From Cruorifilaria tuberocauda (taxonomy: Eukaryota; Nematoda; Chromadorea; Rhabditida; Onchocercidae): a stretch of DNA of 64,000 bases. The notes beneath the pieces are model-generated. The model did not search any database, was not told the origin of the DNA, and worked only from the letters and a program-made list of their open reading frames with translations. This document shows positions 10,937 through 24,234 of this stretch, one piece after another (position 1 is the stretch's first letter; each line of letters starts with the position of its first letter). Where the stretch lies: NCBI GenBank assembly GCA_013365365.1, contig JABVXU010000073.1:1-64000 (forward strand). The letters are read 5' to 3'. The position numbers and the translations under genes were made by a program.

Positions 10937-12548
10937 TTTTTTTTATTAGTAGCACTAATTTTAAAAGCTTAACGCGATATTTTAGGCTCTTTATGTAACT
11001 GTATTTTCTGTTTATGTTTTCCAGTAAATGTTGAGTCCATATTGTTTACATCATTTGGCTTCTTTTCTCACAATTAGTTTCCTCATTATCACCGTGAATT
11101 AATCACAACTGTCGCAACATGAATTTCTTGAGATGTTCAGTTTAGTTCAGTACGACATTCCACACGTAAACATTGAATGAACAGCCAAACAGAAATAAGT
11201 TATGCTGTCAATCAGATAAAATACAGAAATGATCTGAACAATTATCATCAATCATATCAGTGAACCAATAAAAGATGAGAAGCAAGACATTATTTCTATT
11301 AGTAGACATTGCTTCGTTTGCTAAAACTACATGTGATGCATGCATAAATATTGTCATGAATCATTAGAACGATTTATAATGAATCGTAAATTGACGACAT
11401 ATATCACATGACTTCTGTCGTTAAAAAGAGACTTTTTAAATGAATACTAGAAAGTATTAGTTCTCGAGTTATGTACAGCAAATACGCAACTGTATTAATA
11501 TTACAACAAACAGCTGATTACATATTTTCAACAGAATTTGTGAAATAAACGAAGATTAGATTAATGACATCAAATTAATCTAATTTCGGTAACCGTTTTA
11601 AATAATATTATCGAAGAATGCGATCAAAACTAACTTTAAAGGCATATAGAAGCAATTTTAGTCCGTCCTATTTTTTTATTAACAATTTATTTTTACGCAT
11701 CCTAGTTTAGTCAAAGAGACATTTCGCACGTATTTAATTATCAGCCAACGCACTTGGATTGATGGAAAACAATGAATATTCACTACGCAGAAAACTTTAG
11801 ATACCATGAAATGTATTAGCAGCAAAGATTTGGTACTAGCCAGCATTAAACCCAGCTACGGAAATCATTTCCTCCACTTCTTCATGCAAAGCATAATATA
11901 CTGAAATAATGGAAGTTTCGAGAAACTAGTATTGGATATTATTAGCTGGAAATATGCTGAAAGATACTTATTTCAACTATGAAGCTTGAGCGATCGTATA
12001 GAATATTTGATAAAATGCTTGAGTTATCCAATTCTTCATATAATGAATTCTGCATTCATTCTTTCAAAATGTTTATGTCATCTTCTGGGATCATGTAAAA
12101 TATTGCAAAAATATTTCAGAAAACTGTTATGAATGTTAGTGATCTCAGAAGTGTAGTAGCAGATTTTTACTTACAAAGTGAGGTGTTTTCTGTATAAATT
12201 ACTAAATGCCTGGAAATTACTTATCGAGAAATTAGAATTTTAAAGTTTACTTTCAGTACGAATTTATGCCTTGCAGGTTTCTCATGTTTGATTCTCAATA
12301 ATGGCTTCTGAAGTGCAAGCTGTTCATTAGTATTCATTGCATATGTGTTTCATGAATCTGCTGATATTCAAAGTTATTAAAATTTGAGTGAAAAGTCAAA
12401 CTTGCCAACCGTATTTAGAAATCTGCAAATCAAAGTCCTATTTAAAGTTAAGTCGTTATTTAGAAATCTTTCGGAATCAAATAACTGGATATAAAACCAA
12501 ACTAGGAGATGTAGAAACAGAATTTATGAATAAATTATTTGTTAATGG

Positions 12549-12613
12549 TACTCCTGGCGACTTCTAACTAATAATGGTACCATACCATTGTTAACTAGAA
12601 GCCGCTAAGAGTA
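12549..12613. repeat. Imperfect 31-bp inverted repeat
   Basis: Arms 12549-12579 and 12583-12613 match at 25 of 31 positions with a 3-base spacer; some mismatches would be G-U pairs in RNA from one strand or the other. The imperfect stem is miRNA-like in length, but the loop is very small. It may be an eroded palindromic element. Confidence 0.6.
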
Positions 12614-15373
12614 GCAACGGGAAAATCCTTCAGTCTTTCAAAACTACAATTTTCGGCAACTGATGATTATATAGCAGAATCGGCCAAATTGCCTTTAGTG
12701 ACTGACCAGGTAATAACTATAGTGTGCTTGGTGAGAATTTATTAAAAAAATTAGTCTAACTCAAGCTAGGAACTACATTATTTCTAGCTTATTTGCACGA
12801 TTGGATGTTCAATAGAGCATGGTAAAACATATAGAGTTGAAATGGTTGCTTGTTTTAGTGAACGAGCCATTCTATATAATATTCTCAAGTTTTTTTGTTT
12901 AGTGATGAATTCAGCATTTGCATGAAAGAGGTCTAAATTTTTTTCAGCATATTTAACAATCAAATTCAGAAAAATCTGAAATAAATTGTATTTGTAGAAT
13001 AGGATGACATGTCATACAGTAGATACGAAGGTCAACACTGTTAGTCGGTACATATGCACATTCTCGAATCATATATGTTATACAAAAGACGAGCTGAGCT
13101 TTCAATGCTTTTGAAGCTGATATTAGTAGAGTCAAAAAACAAGATCTTCTTTGTACTTTTTGACTTTTTAGCTCAAGCATAAGCTGGAGCAATCAATTTT
13201 AGAAAACTTATGAAGATCTTCAAGAGAGTATTTGCAGCTCTGAATGATGCTATCAATTATTAATATCATTTAGCGAAAAAATCCCATTACTTGTCTGTCC
13301 ACAAACGAAATTCAACCGAAGATAAACGTCCTTTTTTGGAATGAGAACTGCTAATTTTTTAAATCGTAATAAAACTAAATAGCTTTAAACATTTCGTTCA
13401 TTTTAGTCACAAGAATTGCTATATTCTCAATAGCAGACAAGAAACAATGATTCATCTGTCTGATTCCACGCAGTCAAGAACCTAATCACCATGGAATTCA
13501 AAACTTTTAAGTACATTTATTTGGGAACCTAAAAGTTTTTTAATCTATTCAAAATTTACTAGATTGCATATCTCGCGGATTTTAATCCCACGATATGTAA
13601 GTGCCTCAGTCGCATTGAAAATCCATCAAAGTTTATCATGATTCTGAAGAACCGACAGAGCTCCTTGAAGATCCCTGTCTCGAAAAATCCGGAACACATA
13701 TGTCGATGATTGCTCAACAGATTTTATTATTTGTGTCGTTGAAACTTTATATGTCTTTCCTGCACTAATTCGCTTAGATATAATAGTTTTGGGAATATGC
13801 TCGGATGAGCTATTTTAGAATTTTTACATTTCATTACTGTTTATTTCTGAAATACTTTGAAAAAATTGCAACTTTACCATTTGCAAAGTGGCAATATGTA
13901 CAGCTAGCACAGATCTGCTTCCGTTACCGATAGGTAAGGAGTTCCATTTGAAGAAAAGGATTCATAGAACGAATTGTAGAAGGTTCCAGATGTTTCGGTG
14001 ATAAATTAAGATACAACTACTGACAACTTTGCAGGTTTTTTGTTGTATATATTCGATTTGATTTCATTTCAGTGCATCATTTAAACGATCTTTGAACAAT
14101 CAAATGCAAAGAAGCTTTTGCAGTTGTTGTCTAAATGTTTCCATGTTGTTGTTGTGAATATAGTGACTTGAATATTTGTAATTGAAGCATATTGCTCCGC
14201 TCATTTAGATAAATTTTGTATGCTGAAGGTTGTTCATCGAAGTTTATGTCCTGGATAGTGAACACTGCAGTAGTTTTAACTGTCTTGATTGAGATTCATT
14301 GTAACTTTGTGTCGCACAGATTTGGTTCATTTTTATTTTTTAATTTCTCCTGAGGCAGCATCTTTGGTTAAATTTATATAAAACCGAAATAAATAAATTC
14401 TCCAATTTATTGAAGTTTTGGGAAAATCTCCAAAATTAAAATTTTGCATACAAACTAAGCTTACATGTGAACTTTTTATTCTGTAATTAATCAAATAATA
14501 ATGTAATTTCTACTTTTTTCATTTAATGTTTTCTTTATTGTAAATTCATTGACAAGAATTCCATTTTTAAAGTATTGATTTCGGATCTATTATACTTCTC
14601 GCATTCGCTTCTCTATTTCGCAATTATTGAATTTAATGAAAAATTAAGTGCATAACTATCACAAAACACCACGTATGCAGTACAAATGGTGCCTCTGAAG
14701 ATCGCCGGTTCGACATATGAAATCTCAACATGACAACGCAGAAGCCTTTCTTCCTAGTGGTAAATTGCTTTTACGAACTGGGAATATAAGCTTCTCGTTA
14801 ACGAAAAATTCTTTAAAGACCTACAAAATGGAATGTTACGTTTCACCTGAAATTTGCGATGAGGTCAAAAGGCGGAAAAAAAAGATAGTGCAGCGGAAGA
14901 ATGATGATGGAGGTTAAGAGCTGCTGAAGATCATTGAATAGACGATAAAGCAACGCAGTATCGGAGCTGAGGAGTGTCGGGAGCAGCTGGAGCGGTACAG
15001 AAAATCGCGTCGTCCACCGCCAGGATCAAGTGGTCTATTCGGTGCGTTAAAACGATCACTTTGAGGCCCGAACCCAATTTGCGATTGTGCCTTCAAACTA
15101 GCATATGACGGTAATGGTAGTGAATAAATTTTAGTAGTTGTTGCGGAGAAAAATAACTTAATTTGTTATGTTTCTGTCTATGGATGAGGTGTTAAATACA
15201 TTTATTTGGACTGTATGGATTTAGATTTGGAAAATCTACCTTTAAAAGCAGATTTCAGTCATTTTGTGATGCTGAGCGATAGTTTACGCAAATTATTCCG
15301 ATCCCAGGTTAATTTCATTTTACTATCATCGAATAAATTGTCTTTTTGCTGAATTTTGCTAAGATGGAGAGTT

Positions 15374-18300
15374 ATGTTTAGACTGTTCGTACGAACAATA
15401 TCGAGTCTATGGAATGTCGGACAAGAACGAATTAAATGTTCCGAAAATTTTGCAGGTATTGATTTGCAAAGGTTGTTAAATGATTGGAAAAAGTAATGGC
15501 TCCGAGAAAACAGTCTCTACCAAAAATAACGGAAAATGATGTGGAGACGATAATGAAGTCATGTTGATTTTTTTACATTACATGATGATAATTTTTGTGT
15601 AATTTTGAACACCATTTTTTTGAATAAAAGTAATTCTTACTCAGTTAATTTTTTTAGATTGTGTCGTAGCACACTGGAAACTTTTGAATCTATCGGCGAT
15701 ATCTTTCTCAGTGTAAGTTATATTTTATATCTATTCTCCTTTTTGAGTGTGGTATTTTCATTTCCTGTTATTCAGCATTAGAAATCTACAACGTTTCTAT
15801 AATAATTAACTGATCGTGATGCTAATAAAAAAACATTAGATGAATTTTAATGCATGTTACTATAATAAAATCGGTATTTCTTTAACATCTTTTCTGACTT
15901 TTTCTAGAAAGGGATTTTCTGAACAAATAAATTGAAGACAGAGGTACTGTCAACAGTAATTTTCAGACTTTCAATGGAAGACATACTTGTTTTTCTGTCG
16001 GCTATGCGTTATTATTGGCTTTTAGAGAATCTGATGGCATTGAAAATTTGAGACATCGAGTGGTTCTCATTTATCTCTTATACAGGTTTCCCTTCATCTT
16101 GTAATGTTCAATTTATTGGTATTGAGTATTATCTTTGATGCTGCCACATTTATTAATAGTTTTATGGAACACTTGAAAGGACACCAAGTATTGGATAATT
16201 CTATTACTAAGTCATCATGGCAATAGTTTTGTTAAGTTACTCTGACATTCACTCTATCGTCGGATTATTTCCAGATCTGCTGAACTTGACGGTATATCAA
16301 CAGAAGTCGATATACTTCAACATCCTTTTCTGTCTTTTTTCCTATCCGTTATGGTAATATCAATAATTCTTTTTTATAAATATCTATCAAGAGATTGAAA
16401 CACTTCAATTTATTCCATTTTAGACTTTGTTTTTTACTATTTTTCAGGAATATGACAAAGATTCGAAGGATGGTTCTATGGAAGTAAAAATGTTAGGTTG
16501 TCCAAAACTTGGAGTTCGTGAGAAATACATCACTGGCTGCTTATTAACAGAAATGTTGGATAAAATTGCCAACCGTACCCCAGTTGATATCACCATGATG
16601 AAAATTCCAAAGCAGGTTACATTTTTAATTTTTTTTTTAATTCTGCTCTTTTATATTTGCTCATTTTGAAGGATTTTGACATAACGCGACATATAACGGC
16701 GCTCAAAAATCGGCAGGCAAATTATCCCTCAGTTGCATCGGTTACTGCTCCAGCTATTATCAGAATATTAAATGAGAGAAAAAAAAATCGGTATGTTTTC
16801 TGCTTTTAAACAAGATTTGTAGCGTGTTTTTTTATTTAGCAAATTATAATGATTTCGGTTAAAATCTTAGTTTTCAAAAATGAATTTCATGAAGAGACTA
16901 CTTTTTCAGAGAGAAATTAAGTGGTGTCGAATCACTAGCATCCATATTGCTCCCTAATTTATTAACAAATTCTTACTTGTTTGAAATTCTTCCCCCTTCA
17001 TTTCATCGTGTTACGCCTTCGTTAATGCCTCCTTCAGATGACGAGGTAAAATTGAATTTGCCTAAATTTCCAGTTTTTACCAGCACCTGAATTTATGCTT
17101 CTATAAATCGTGTCATAATTATGTGTTCTTGTTTTACGCCGATATTTTTCAGTTTCAATTTCTGTATCCTTTCATTTTGGATCCTATGTGGATCGAAGCG
17201 AGCGTTGAGAAGCAGGATGTACGAGCGTTATCTAACAACCCCCGTATCTTCAATTCAGTGACTGCAGTTCATGAAAACAAAGTGAAAAGTGAGAAGTCAC
17301 AGAACGCTGAGTTGGAATCATCTCCTACAGTATCATCTTTGCAAGCTAAGGAAGTGCAGCCAAATTCTGTGGATGTGTCTAGCAAGGTTTCGTCCAAATG
17401 ATCCTTTTTTGAGCCTACCTGAATATTTTTGATTTATTTCGTTTTGCTTTTGCTTTTATCAGCTTTATCTGATAGATTAAGATTAATGAAGTTTTCGTTT
17501 CAGACTAGTTCTTCACTTTCGAATACACCTAGCACTGAGACACCTGCATCAGAAAGTAAAAAGTTGGTTGAATCTTGTCACGTATCTTCTATATTAGTGC
17601 CGTCTAAGGAAAAAGCTGACATTACCAGCAGTGACTGTTTGACAAAACCAGAAGTAGATTCATCGGTCGAATCATCTCCGATCGTTGAAGTTTGTTCTTT
17701 AAATCATAACTGCAGTTATTTTGGTTTTTGGTTGCGATAACAGTTCTTAAAATATCTACTGCAGTGTCAAGCGGTCATATCATCAGTTCCATCCGAGAAG
17801 AAACGGTTAATGACATCTGTGGAGGCTGCAGAGCTTTTGAAAAAATCTTTGGTGTCGATCATTACAAGAACAGAAGCGCAGAAATTAGCCGAAGCTATTG
17901 CAAACGATCCTTCATTAGCTAAATTTATAGATATTCCCTTAACTAAGGTCATTTTTTGCATCCATATTATATTTATATTTATTACATATATTAGTAAATC
18001 ATTGTACGTTCTTATCTGTTTGAAAATTCAAAGTTTATCTGCACATTGCATAATTCGTAGCAGAAATTTGCAAATTTCAGTTTGATAAATATATTGACGA
18101 TAATCCGGCAATTGCAGCAGCTGTTATTGTGGCTCGAATCACCCAAAACTGTAGTGAATTGCCTCAGTAAATATTTTTCTGAAGTTACTAAATTGCTCCA
18201 ATTTAGTTTATAAAACTCTTCATTGATTCTTTGCAGGTTTTTCCAATTACTCGCTGGAATGAAAATCTCAGTGCAAGCCATGGAAGTAGTAAATAGACTA

Positions 18301-19522
18301 TGTGCTGTATGTTTTTAGAATTATCAACTAGAATAGCTTTAAAGTTTAAACATTTTTAAATTGAAAACTTCACCTGTTATCTTCGTTCAGCGCCTTATCT
18401 ATTGCTTTGAATAGAAAGTAAAAAACAAAAAAATCATTGACTTACGAGAATATAAAAAAAATATAAAAAAATGAGCTACACGCCTCAAATCTCACTGTAA
18501 TTTCTTTTTCTGTTAGTGGTTGAAAAATAAAAAATACTTATGTTCATTTTCATATTTCTAATATATTTTATTTACAACCGTTTTATAAAACAGATTTCTT
18601 ATCAGTCAAGGAATAAAAGCTGTAAGAACAAAAACAGAAGTTGTATTGGTCTAGCTTAATCAAAAAAAAAAATTTTAGTCTGAGTCTGCATTTTAGTGAG
18701 CTATTTTTAATCAAATTTTCTGTTCAGAACATCGAATGAGAAGGAGTAACTAATTGGAAAGTAAATGAAGCAATGTTGTTAAGACATCTTTTTTATTTGC
18801 TTCGTAACAAAAATGAAACATCGCTCCTTATATTTTTAAAACGCTAATATTGCTAAATTAATTATTTGCCGATCCTTTACGCTAAATTGATATATTAGAA
18901 ATTATTTTAGCAAATTGAATTTCCACAAGAATATCTCAACAGTTATATTGCAACATGTGTACGTCGTTGTGAAGAGCCAGATCAGACGCCGTTTATGCAA
19001 TGTCGACAAGTACGAGTGGTGTGCGTCTTTCTTTCTTCACTTATTCGAAGCCGTACTTGGGATGTTCGTGTATGTTCTTTTCTTGTAATGCACATTTTAC
19101 CAATAATTTTATCATTTTATTTTATATAAAAATTTCTAATCTTATAATTTTTGTAGTAAATTAAAAAAATTTTGATTTAAAAAGCACGCATATATTTGAA
19201 AAGTTTAAATTCCATATTTAACACGACATTTTTTAGCACATTAATGTTGGTTTTATCAAAGATTTGACCAAATTTTCACTTTCAGCCGTTATCGGTAGAA
19301 TTACAAGCTTTTGTCTTGAAGTTTAATCACGTGCGTGAAGCAGCCTCTTTGTACCAAGCTATTTTAATGGCTCTTCAACCACCTGCAGATTTAGTGACAA
19401 CTTGTTCTAATACCCTCGGTATTTCAACTAGAGCAACTGGAGACATCTCGACGATTGTGACTGCTGGTTCTAGCGAACCAAGTACTGCGAACAACAGTAG
19501 GAGTGGTCGTTGTAATAATTGA
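15374..19522 (+). CDS. ntl-11: CCR4-NOT transcription complex subunit 11 (CNOT11)
   Basis: Fourteen exons, all joined in phase, give about 649 residues: 15374-15492, 15658-15712, 15967-16085, 16275-16353, 16448-16615, 16672-16790, 16910-17045, 17153-17386, 17504-17689, 17765-17947, 18081-18166, 18237-18306, 18911-19069, 19286-19522. Family marks are an N-terminal helical region with CFSVGYALLLAF and HRVVLIYLLYR, the segment REKYITGCLLTEML, then LYPFILDPMW, a Ser/Thr-rich spacer, and the conserved C-terminal domain with MEVVNRLC, CVRRCEEPDQTPFMQ, VRVVCVFLSSLIRSRTW and FNHVREAASLY. CNOT11 belongs to the cytoplasmic CCR4-NOT deadenylase complex and docks on the N-terminal part of the NOT1 scaffold in metazoans. 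The start at 15374 is the first ATG in frame; an upstream ATG exon at 15215 cannot be joined in phase. TFIIH p52 follows 1.2 kb downstream on the same strand. Confidence 0.93.
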
Positions 19523-20757
19523 ATTTCATTCAGTTTGTTCAGTTATTCGGGTGACATATTTCAAATGTTAAAATAGTAATCATTTATCAGTGTTATTGTT
19601 CTCCATTGATTTTGGTAGGTATCTAGTGATGTGTTGCAGTTCTTTTCTGGAAAATTCAAGATTGTTTTGAAAGTGAACTTGAAAAAGTATGGAATAAAAA
19701 GTTCGCCATGTCAAGTTTCATCCAGTTGCAAAAGTCATTTGTTCATTGACATATGGATTATGATTTTTTGTGCGTTCTCTGCAAAGTTGGTTATATCCAT
19801 ATGTCTTTCTTACATTAACTGTCATATTAAAATAATTATTTTCTCGAACTTCAGTTTTGTCTTTTCTTACATTATGATTCAGAAATTATAGATAAAATAA
19901 TCCATCATTTCTTAAAATTTTTCATTTATCAAAAATAGAACAAATGCTGGAAGATTTAATTGATGTTACGCTAGTTTATATTGAGTTTGAAATTGTGGTA
20001 CGTTGGCGTCTTCTTTTGAATTGAGATTTCAAAGATTTATTTTGGATTAGATTTACGAATTTTTAGAGGATATTTACCCGGAAACCAACCATTTTTGCTT
20101 TTTGGTGTTAATCACGGTTTTCTCCGTGTTTTTTTTCACATGCATATTCTTTATCGCTTATACTTCATATTCTGCTCAAAAATTTAGTCACATAAAGATC
20201 ATGCTGCCTTATGATCATCAGTTCTTCGTTTTGCAAGCACCGACGTAAAAGCAAGTTTGTAGAGCTTTCAACCTTCTCAACGTTTTAAATTGTTGGCTGC
20301 GTAAAATTTCCTGAATATTTTTTGAGAAATACTCAGCTCTCTGTTTTAGAAAGTTGATTTTTTGGAGTACTTTGAGAAATATTATCCTGCGCATAATTAA
20401 TAGTAGCATATGTGCATATCTATATAATTAACCGCCATTGTTTTATATTTCATATTTGTCAATGCTGCTTTGAATAAATTGATTTTCCTTATTTTGTTGG
20501 TCTTGTGTATTTGTTTTTTATATGTATACATATATACATACATATGTATATATATATAACTTAACAGGTAAACAAGATTTTTAAAAAAAATGTAAGTCTT
20601 GATTTTTGCTTCAAATAAATTTTGTGTAAAGATAATGCTTATAGTATTGTCATTTGGTATAAGTTGACAGTTCAAACATTTAAATGTCTGAAAAGTTTCG
20701 AACTAACCATAGCTACTTTTGAAGAAATTGGTTTACGTTTATTTTTATAAGGTTCAA
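19523..20757. other. Interval between CNOT11 and TFIIH p52 genes
   Basis: Holds the 3' UTR of CNOT11, with an AATAAA at 19693-19698 as a plausible poly(A) signal, and the promoter or outron of the next gene. A TA-rich simple repeat lies near 20518-20560. TTTTTATAAG ends seven bases before the ATG at 20758 and could be a trans-splice acceptor. No other gene was seen. Confidence 0.5.
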
Positions 20758-23700
20758 ATGTCGAATTGGAATGAGCATCCATTGCTGGAATACCTGAGTA
20801 GCCGTACTACTGACCAACTAGATAAGCTGTATTCATCTCCTGCAGTGTCATTTGCCATGTTCCGACTCATGCCGGAACTTTCACAGCAGTTCATCCTGAA
20901 GACACTGTGGCTAAGTGGTGTTGAAAAGAAGTAAGTTTTTAAAATTTGGAAAGTGTTGAAGTGTTTGTTAACACAAATTGTTCGTCAATAAACCGTAACT
21001 GCATAATTATATGATTACTGATGCACATAAATTACGGTTAGCAGTAAAGTCCACATTCCTTTGAAATTGCAAATTCTTGATTTGGAAACTGTCGCTTTTA
21101 TTTATTTTTCAGTGGCGGTTAACTTAATGCAATTTTTGAGTTGAAAATGCGTGAAAGGTATTATTTTCTCTATGAAATTTATATTAATTTGTCTAACTTG
21201 AGAGAACAGAGAGATGTTTCCACAGCAAAATGGAACGATAAGATGTCCTTATATTAGGATCTTTAGGGGTCCAATTTTTATACCTCAACATTCTGGTTGT
21301 GAATCCACAAAATCAATGAAAATCATAATCAACAAAGCACGAATATTGGTTGCAGTGAAAAAAATTTACTACTCTTTCGGAGAACTGGCAACAGTTCTTT
21401 GTAGGAATCAATGCAAACGTTTGTTCTAAGAAATCTTATCCAAACACGCAGTGCGCTGGATTCGAAACAGCTCTTCGGTTGTTTCAAATTTGATATGCAA
21501 ACTGGAAAGAGCCGAAGTTCTGCTGTTTTAGAGAATCCCCTGACCTCTACGTGTGAATTCTTTCTTCAATGGCTTGGAAGATACTGAGCAAGATAAGCAG
21601 TTAATGGAATGGACTCCTCGAATACAAACAAAGGCTAGTTGCAGATATCTCCGTTGCAGTGCAGTCTGCACATCTCTTGGTTCTAAAAACTGACCTATGA
21701 AAACTACAAATGGAGCCGCTTTGAAAAAAAAAAGATTCAGTGAAGCTATGTATTTGAATGTAAAAATATGTTAACAGTAGTTAATACTGGACTCACAACT
21801 TTCTGGTACCATTATGGAAATAATCGCTATATTTTTCTAGTGAGTGGCGTACATGGTCAATCCGAGATTTCGAGAGAGCAATGATGAATCATATCTCTGG
21901 ATTGAGGAAATTGAAGATAATTATTGGAGATGAAGAAGTCATGATTAATGTGCGTTTAGCTCTTCATTTTTTGTTGCTAAGGTTGATTGAATGAGGAAAT
22001 TACATATTTTAAAAATGGGTTTTTAAAACTTATGAAATTATCGTAAATATATTTTCTGAATATTATTCATTTTAGTTTTTGTCACTACAAATTTTATAGT
22101 CGCGTCTATCAAAAGATAGCTTGACGAATTTCTTTTGGGATATCAACTATCAGGTAAAGTGTGTATTCTTGCCATAAATTGAATATTTAATCCATCAAAC
22201 GGCCAGCTATCTTTCGTGGTGATTATGTTGATGAAGTTGATGTATACTTTTCCAGCCCGTGTATCGTCGTGCATACCTTAAAGCAACTCGTATTGGATTA
22301 TGCAAAGCATCAGAGCTCAGTGTAGTTACAGACTGCGATGAGAAAACTCGAAAATCTGCAAATAAAGATCTCGGAAAAAAGGCAATTGAAAGATGGGAAT
22401 GCATATTACATTATTTGGCTTTACCGTCGAAGAAAAGCGAACAAGGTGTCAGTGGAACTACCAAAATGCTTTTTAGATCTGCAGGTCTAACTAGGAGTGA
22501 AAATGGTCAGTTCTTTTCTCTGCTTTTCAAGTTTTATGTCAGAAATTGTAGCTGTTATTATGGATGAAATTGTTTGTGATGAAAATTTGCACATGTTGAA
22601 GAGTTCTTTTGCAGTAGTTGGCATTCTGTAGATTGCATATCTTTTGTGAAGTCTGCAGTAAAAAGTAACAGGGGATCGAAATGAATGAAAACGGGTGGTA
22701 GGTTCACCCAAATCTCATTCAAACAATGATAGATAGAACAGGATCAGGAGAACATCAAGAAATCAGTTAAGATTTTTCATAAATTTTAATGTACACCTGA
22801 ACATAATGAGCATATAATTTTTTGCTTTAGATGATGCTGATATAGAAATAACATCGGCCGGTTTCCAATTTCTGCTGTTAAACCGTTCGGAGCAGATTTG
22901 GACCTACCTTTTGCATTATTTTCATATGCAAGAAGTAGCTGGTATCGATATTATCAAGGAACTTGATTTTTTATTCAGGCACTTTCTTAATTAATTGTTC
23001 AACTGTTATGTTCTAAATTTTTTATTTTTTTATGAGGTATAATTCTTTCGTTTCGTTAAATAAATTTTTGTCCTCTTTACTTTTTGCTTTCGATGTAGTT
23101 AACAATTGATAGATATTTAGATTAACACTGTATTCTGGTAATATATCTGGTGGTACTAGAATGGCCAGCGATTCAGATAAAGAACGGCCTGTTGGTAGCC
23201 GGGCATTTCTTATCGATGAAAGTTGGCCTGAACCTATCAAGGATTTTCTTATGCACCTCAGGGAATTAGGATTGATTTTTATAAGGAAACGAAAAGACGG
23301 GTAAGTTTGCGGTCATGTTTGAAGTTTTATTTTTCTCGAACTGTGCAGAAAGTATGGTTTGAATTAATTCGAATTATTTCATAAGATTTCTGTCATTTAT
23401 TATTCTTTGCAGGTTTTTCTTCCTTACTCCTTTACTCAATCAATTAACGAGTATTTCGTATACATCTGAAGCGTGTATAGAAAACCGTAATCAACACGGC
23501 TTTGTGATAGTGGAGACAAACTATCGTGTTTATGCGTACACAGATTCAACCTTGCAACTTGCAATACTTTCGACATTTACAGAAATGCTTTACAGGTTTT
23601 TTTTTTCCTGTTAATCGCAAACAATTCTTTTTATAATACAATCCATATTTCTTTCTTTTTTGAGTTCTTTGTTTTCAGATTCAATGATATGTCCGTGAGT

Positions 23701-24234
23701 GTGCTGTCTCGAGAGGCTGTAAGGAGAGCTTTTCAGGTATTATCGATTTATTATTTCATAGTGCAAATGTGCGATTTGGATCGAAGAATATAATATTTTC
23801 TAGGTTGGTATAACAGCAGGACAAATTATATCGTTTCTGCGTGCAAATGCTCATCCAATAACGTATGCCTTAGCAACTGAACGAGGAGGAGTGATACAGA
23901 GTGTACCGATAACTGTTACCGATCAGATACGGCTTTGGGAAGATGAAAGACGACGTTTGGCATTGTGCAGTGCTGCTGTTTATTCGTCATTCGAATCTGA
24001 AAAGGAATATTTCGGTTTGAAAGGATACGTTAATTCCCAAGGTTTGCCTATGCAAGTTTCGAAAGTCATTTACCTGATTTTTGGCATTCTTGTGAAGAAT
24101 ATCGGAATTAAAGTTTTTCTTTAGATATCTTACTGTGGAGTGATGATGCACAGAAGTTGCTAGTTATTACAGAAGAAGGACATGAAAATGTAAAAGCGTG
24201 GTGGAAAATGAAAACTGGTAAAAATGGCTCTTAA
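20758..24234 (+). CDS. gtf-2H4: General transcription factor IIH subunit 4 (p52/Tfb2)
   Basis: Ten in-phase exons (20758-20930, 21841-21949, 22100-22153, 22256-22505, 22831-22978, 23121-23300, 23413-23595, 23679-23736, 23804-24041, 24125-24234) encode about 500 residues, close to the usual 460-510. Recognisable p52 stretches are [99 protein letters not shown] and the C-terminal [15 protein letters not shown]. The protein is a core TFIIH subunit in the nucleus that holds and stimulates the XPB ATPase for promoter opening and nucleotide excision repair; the C-terminal module binds the p8/TTDA subunit. Intron 5 (22979-23120) must use a GC donor to keep the conserved FLFRL segment. Confidence 0.95.

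Larger units (their letters stand above)
8216..15373. other. Long interval with no confident gene
   Basis: About 7 kb of AT-rich sequence. It should contain the missing first exon and promoter of the minus-strand channel. It holds two strong hairpins (10871-10936, 12549-12613) and a weak small ORF (10179-10298). A short open exon-like stretch at 15215-15307 starts with ATG but could not be joined in phase to the CNOT11 exons downstream. No tRNA or rRNA was seen. Confidence 0.5.

Noticed and set aside
15215..15307. ATG-starting exon-like stretch ending in CAG|GTTAAT before CNOT11
   Set aside because: No acceptor downstream joins it in frame to the CNOT11 exons, whereas the ATG at 15374 gives a model in phase throughout.
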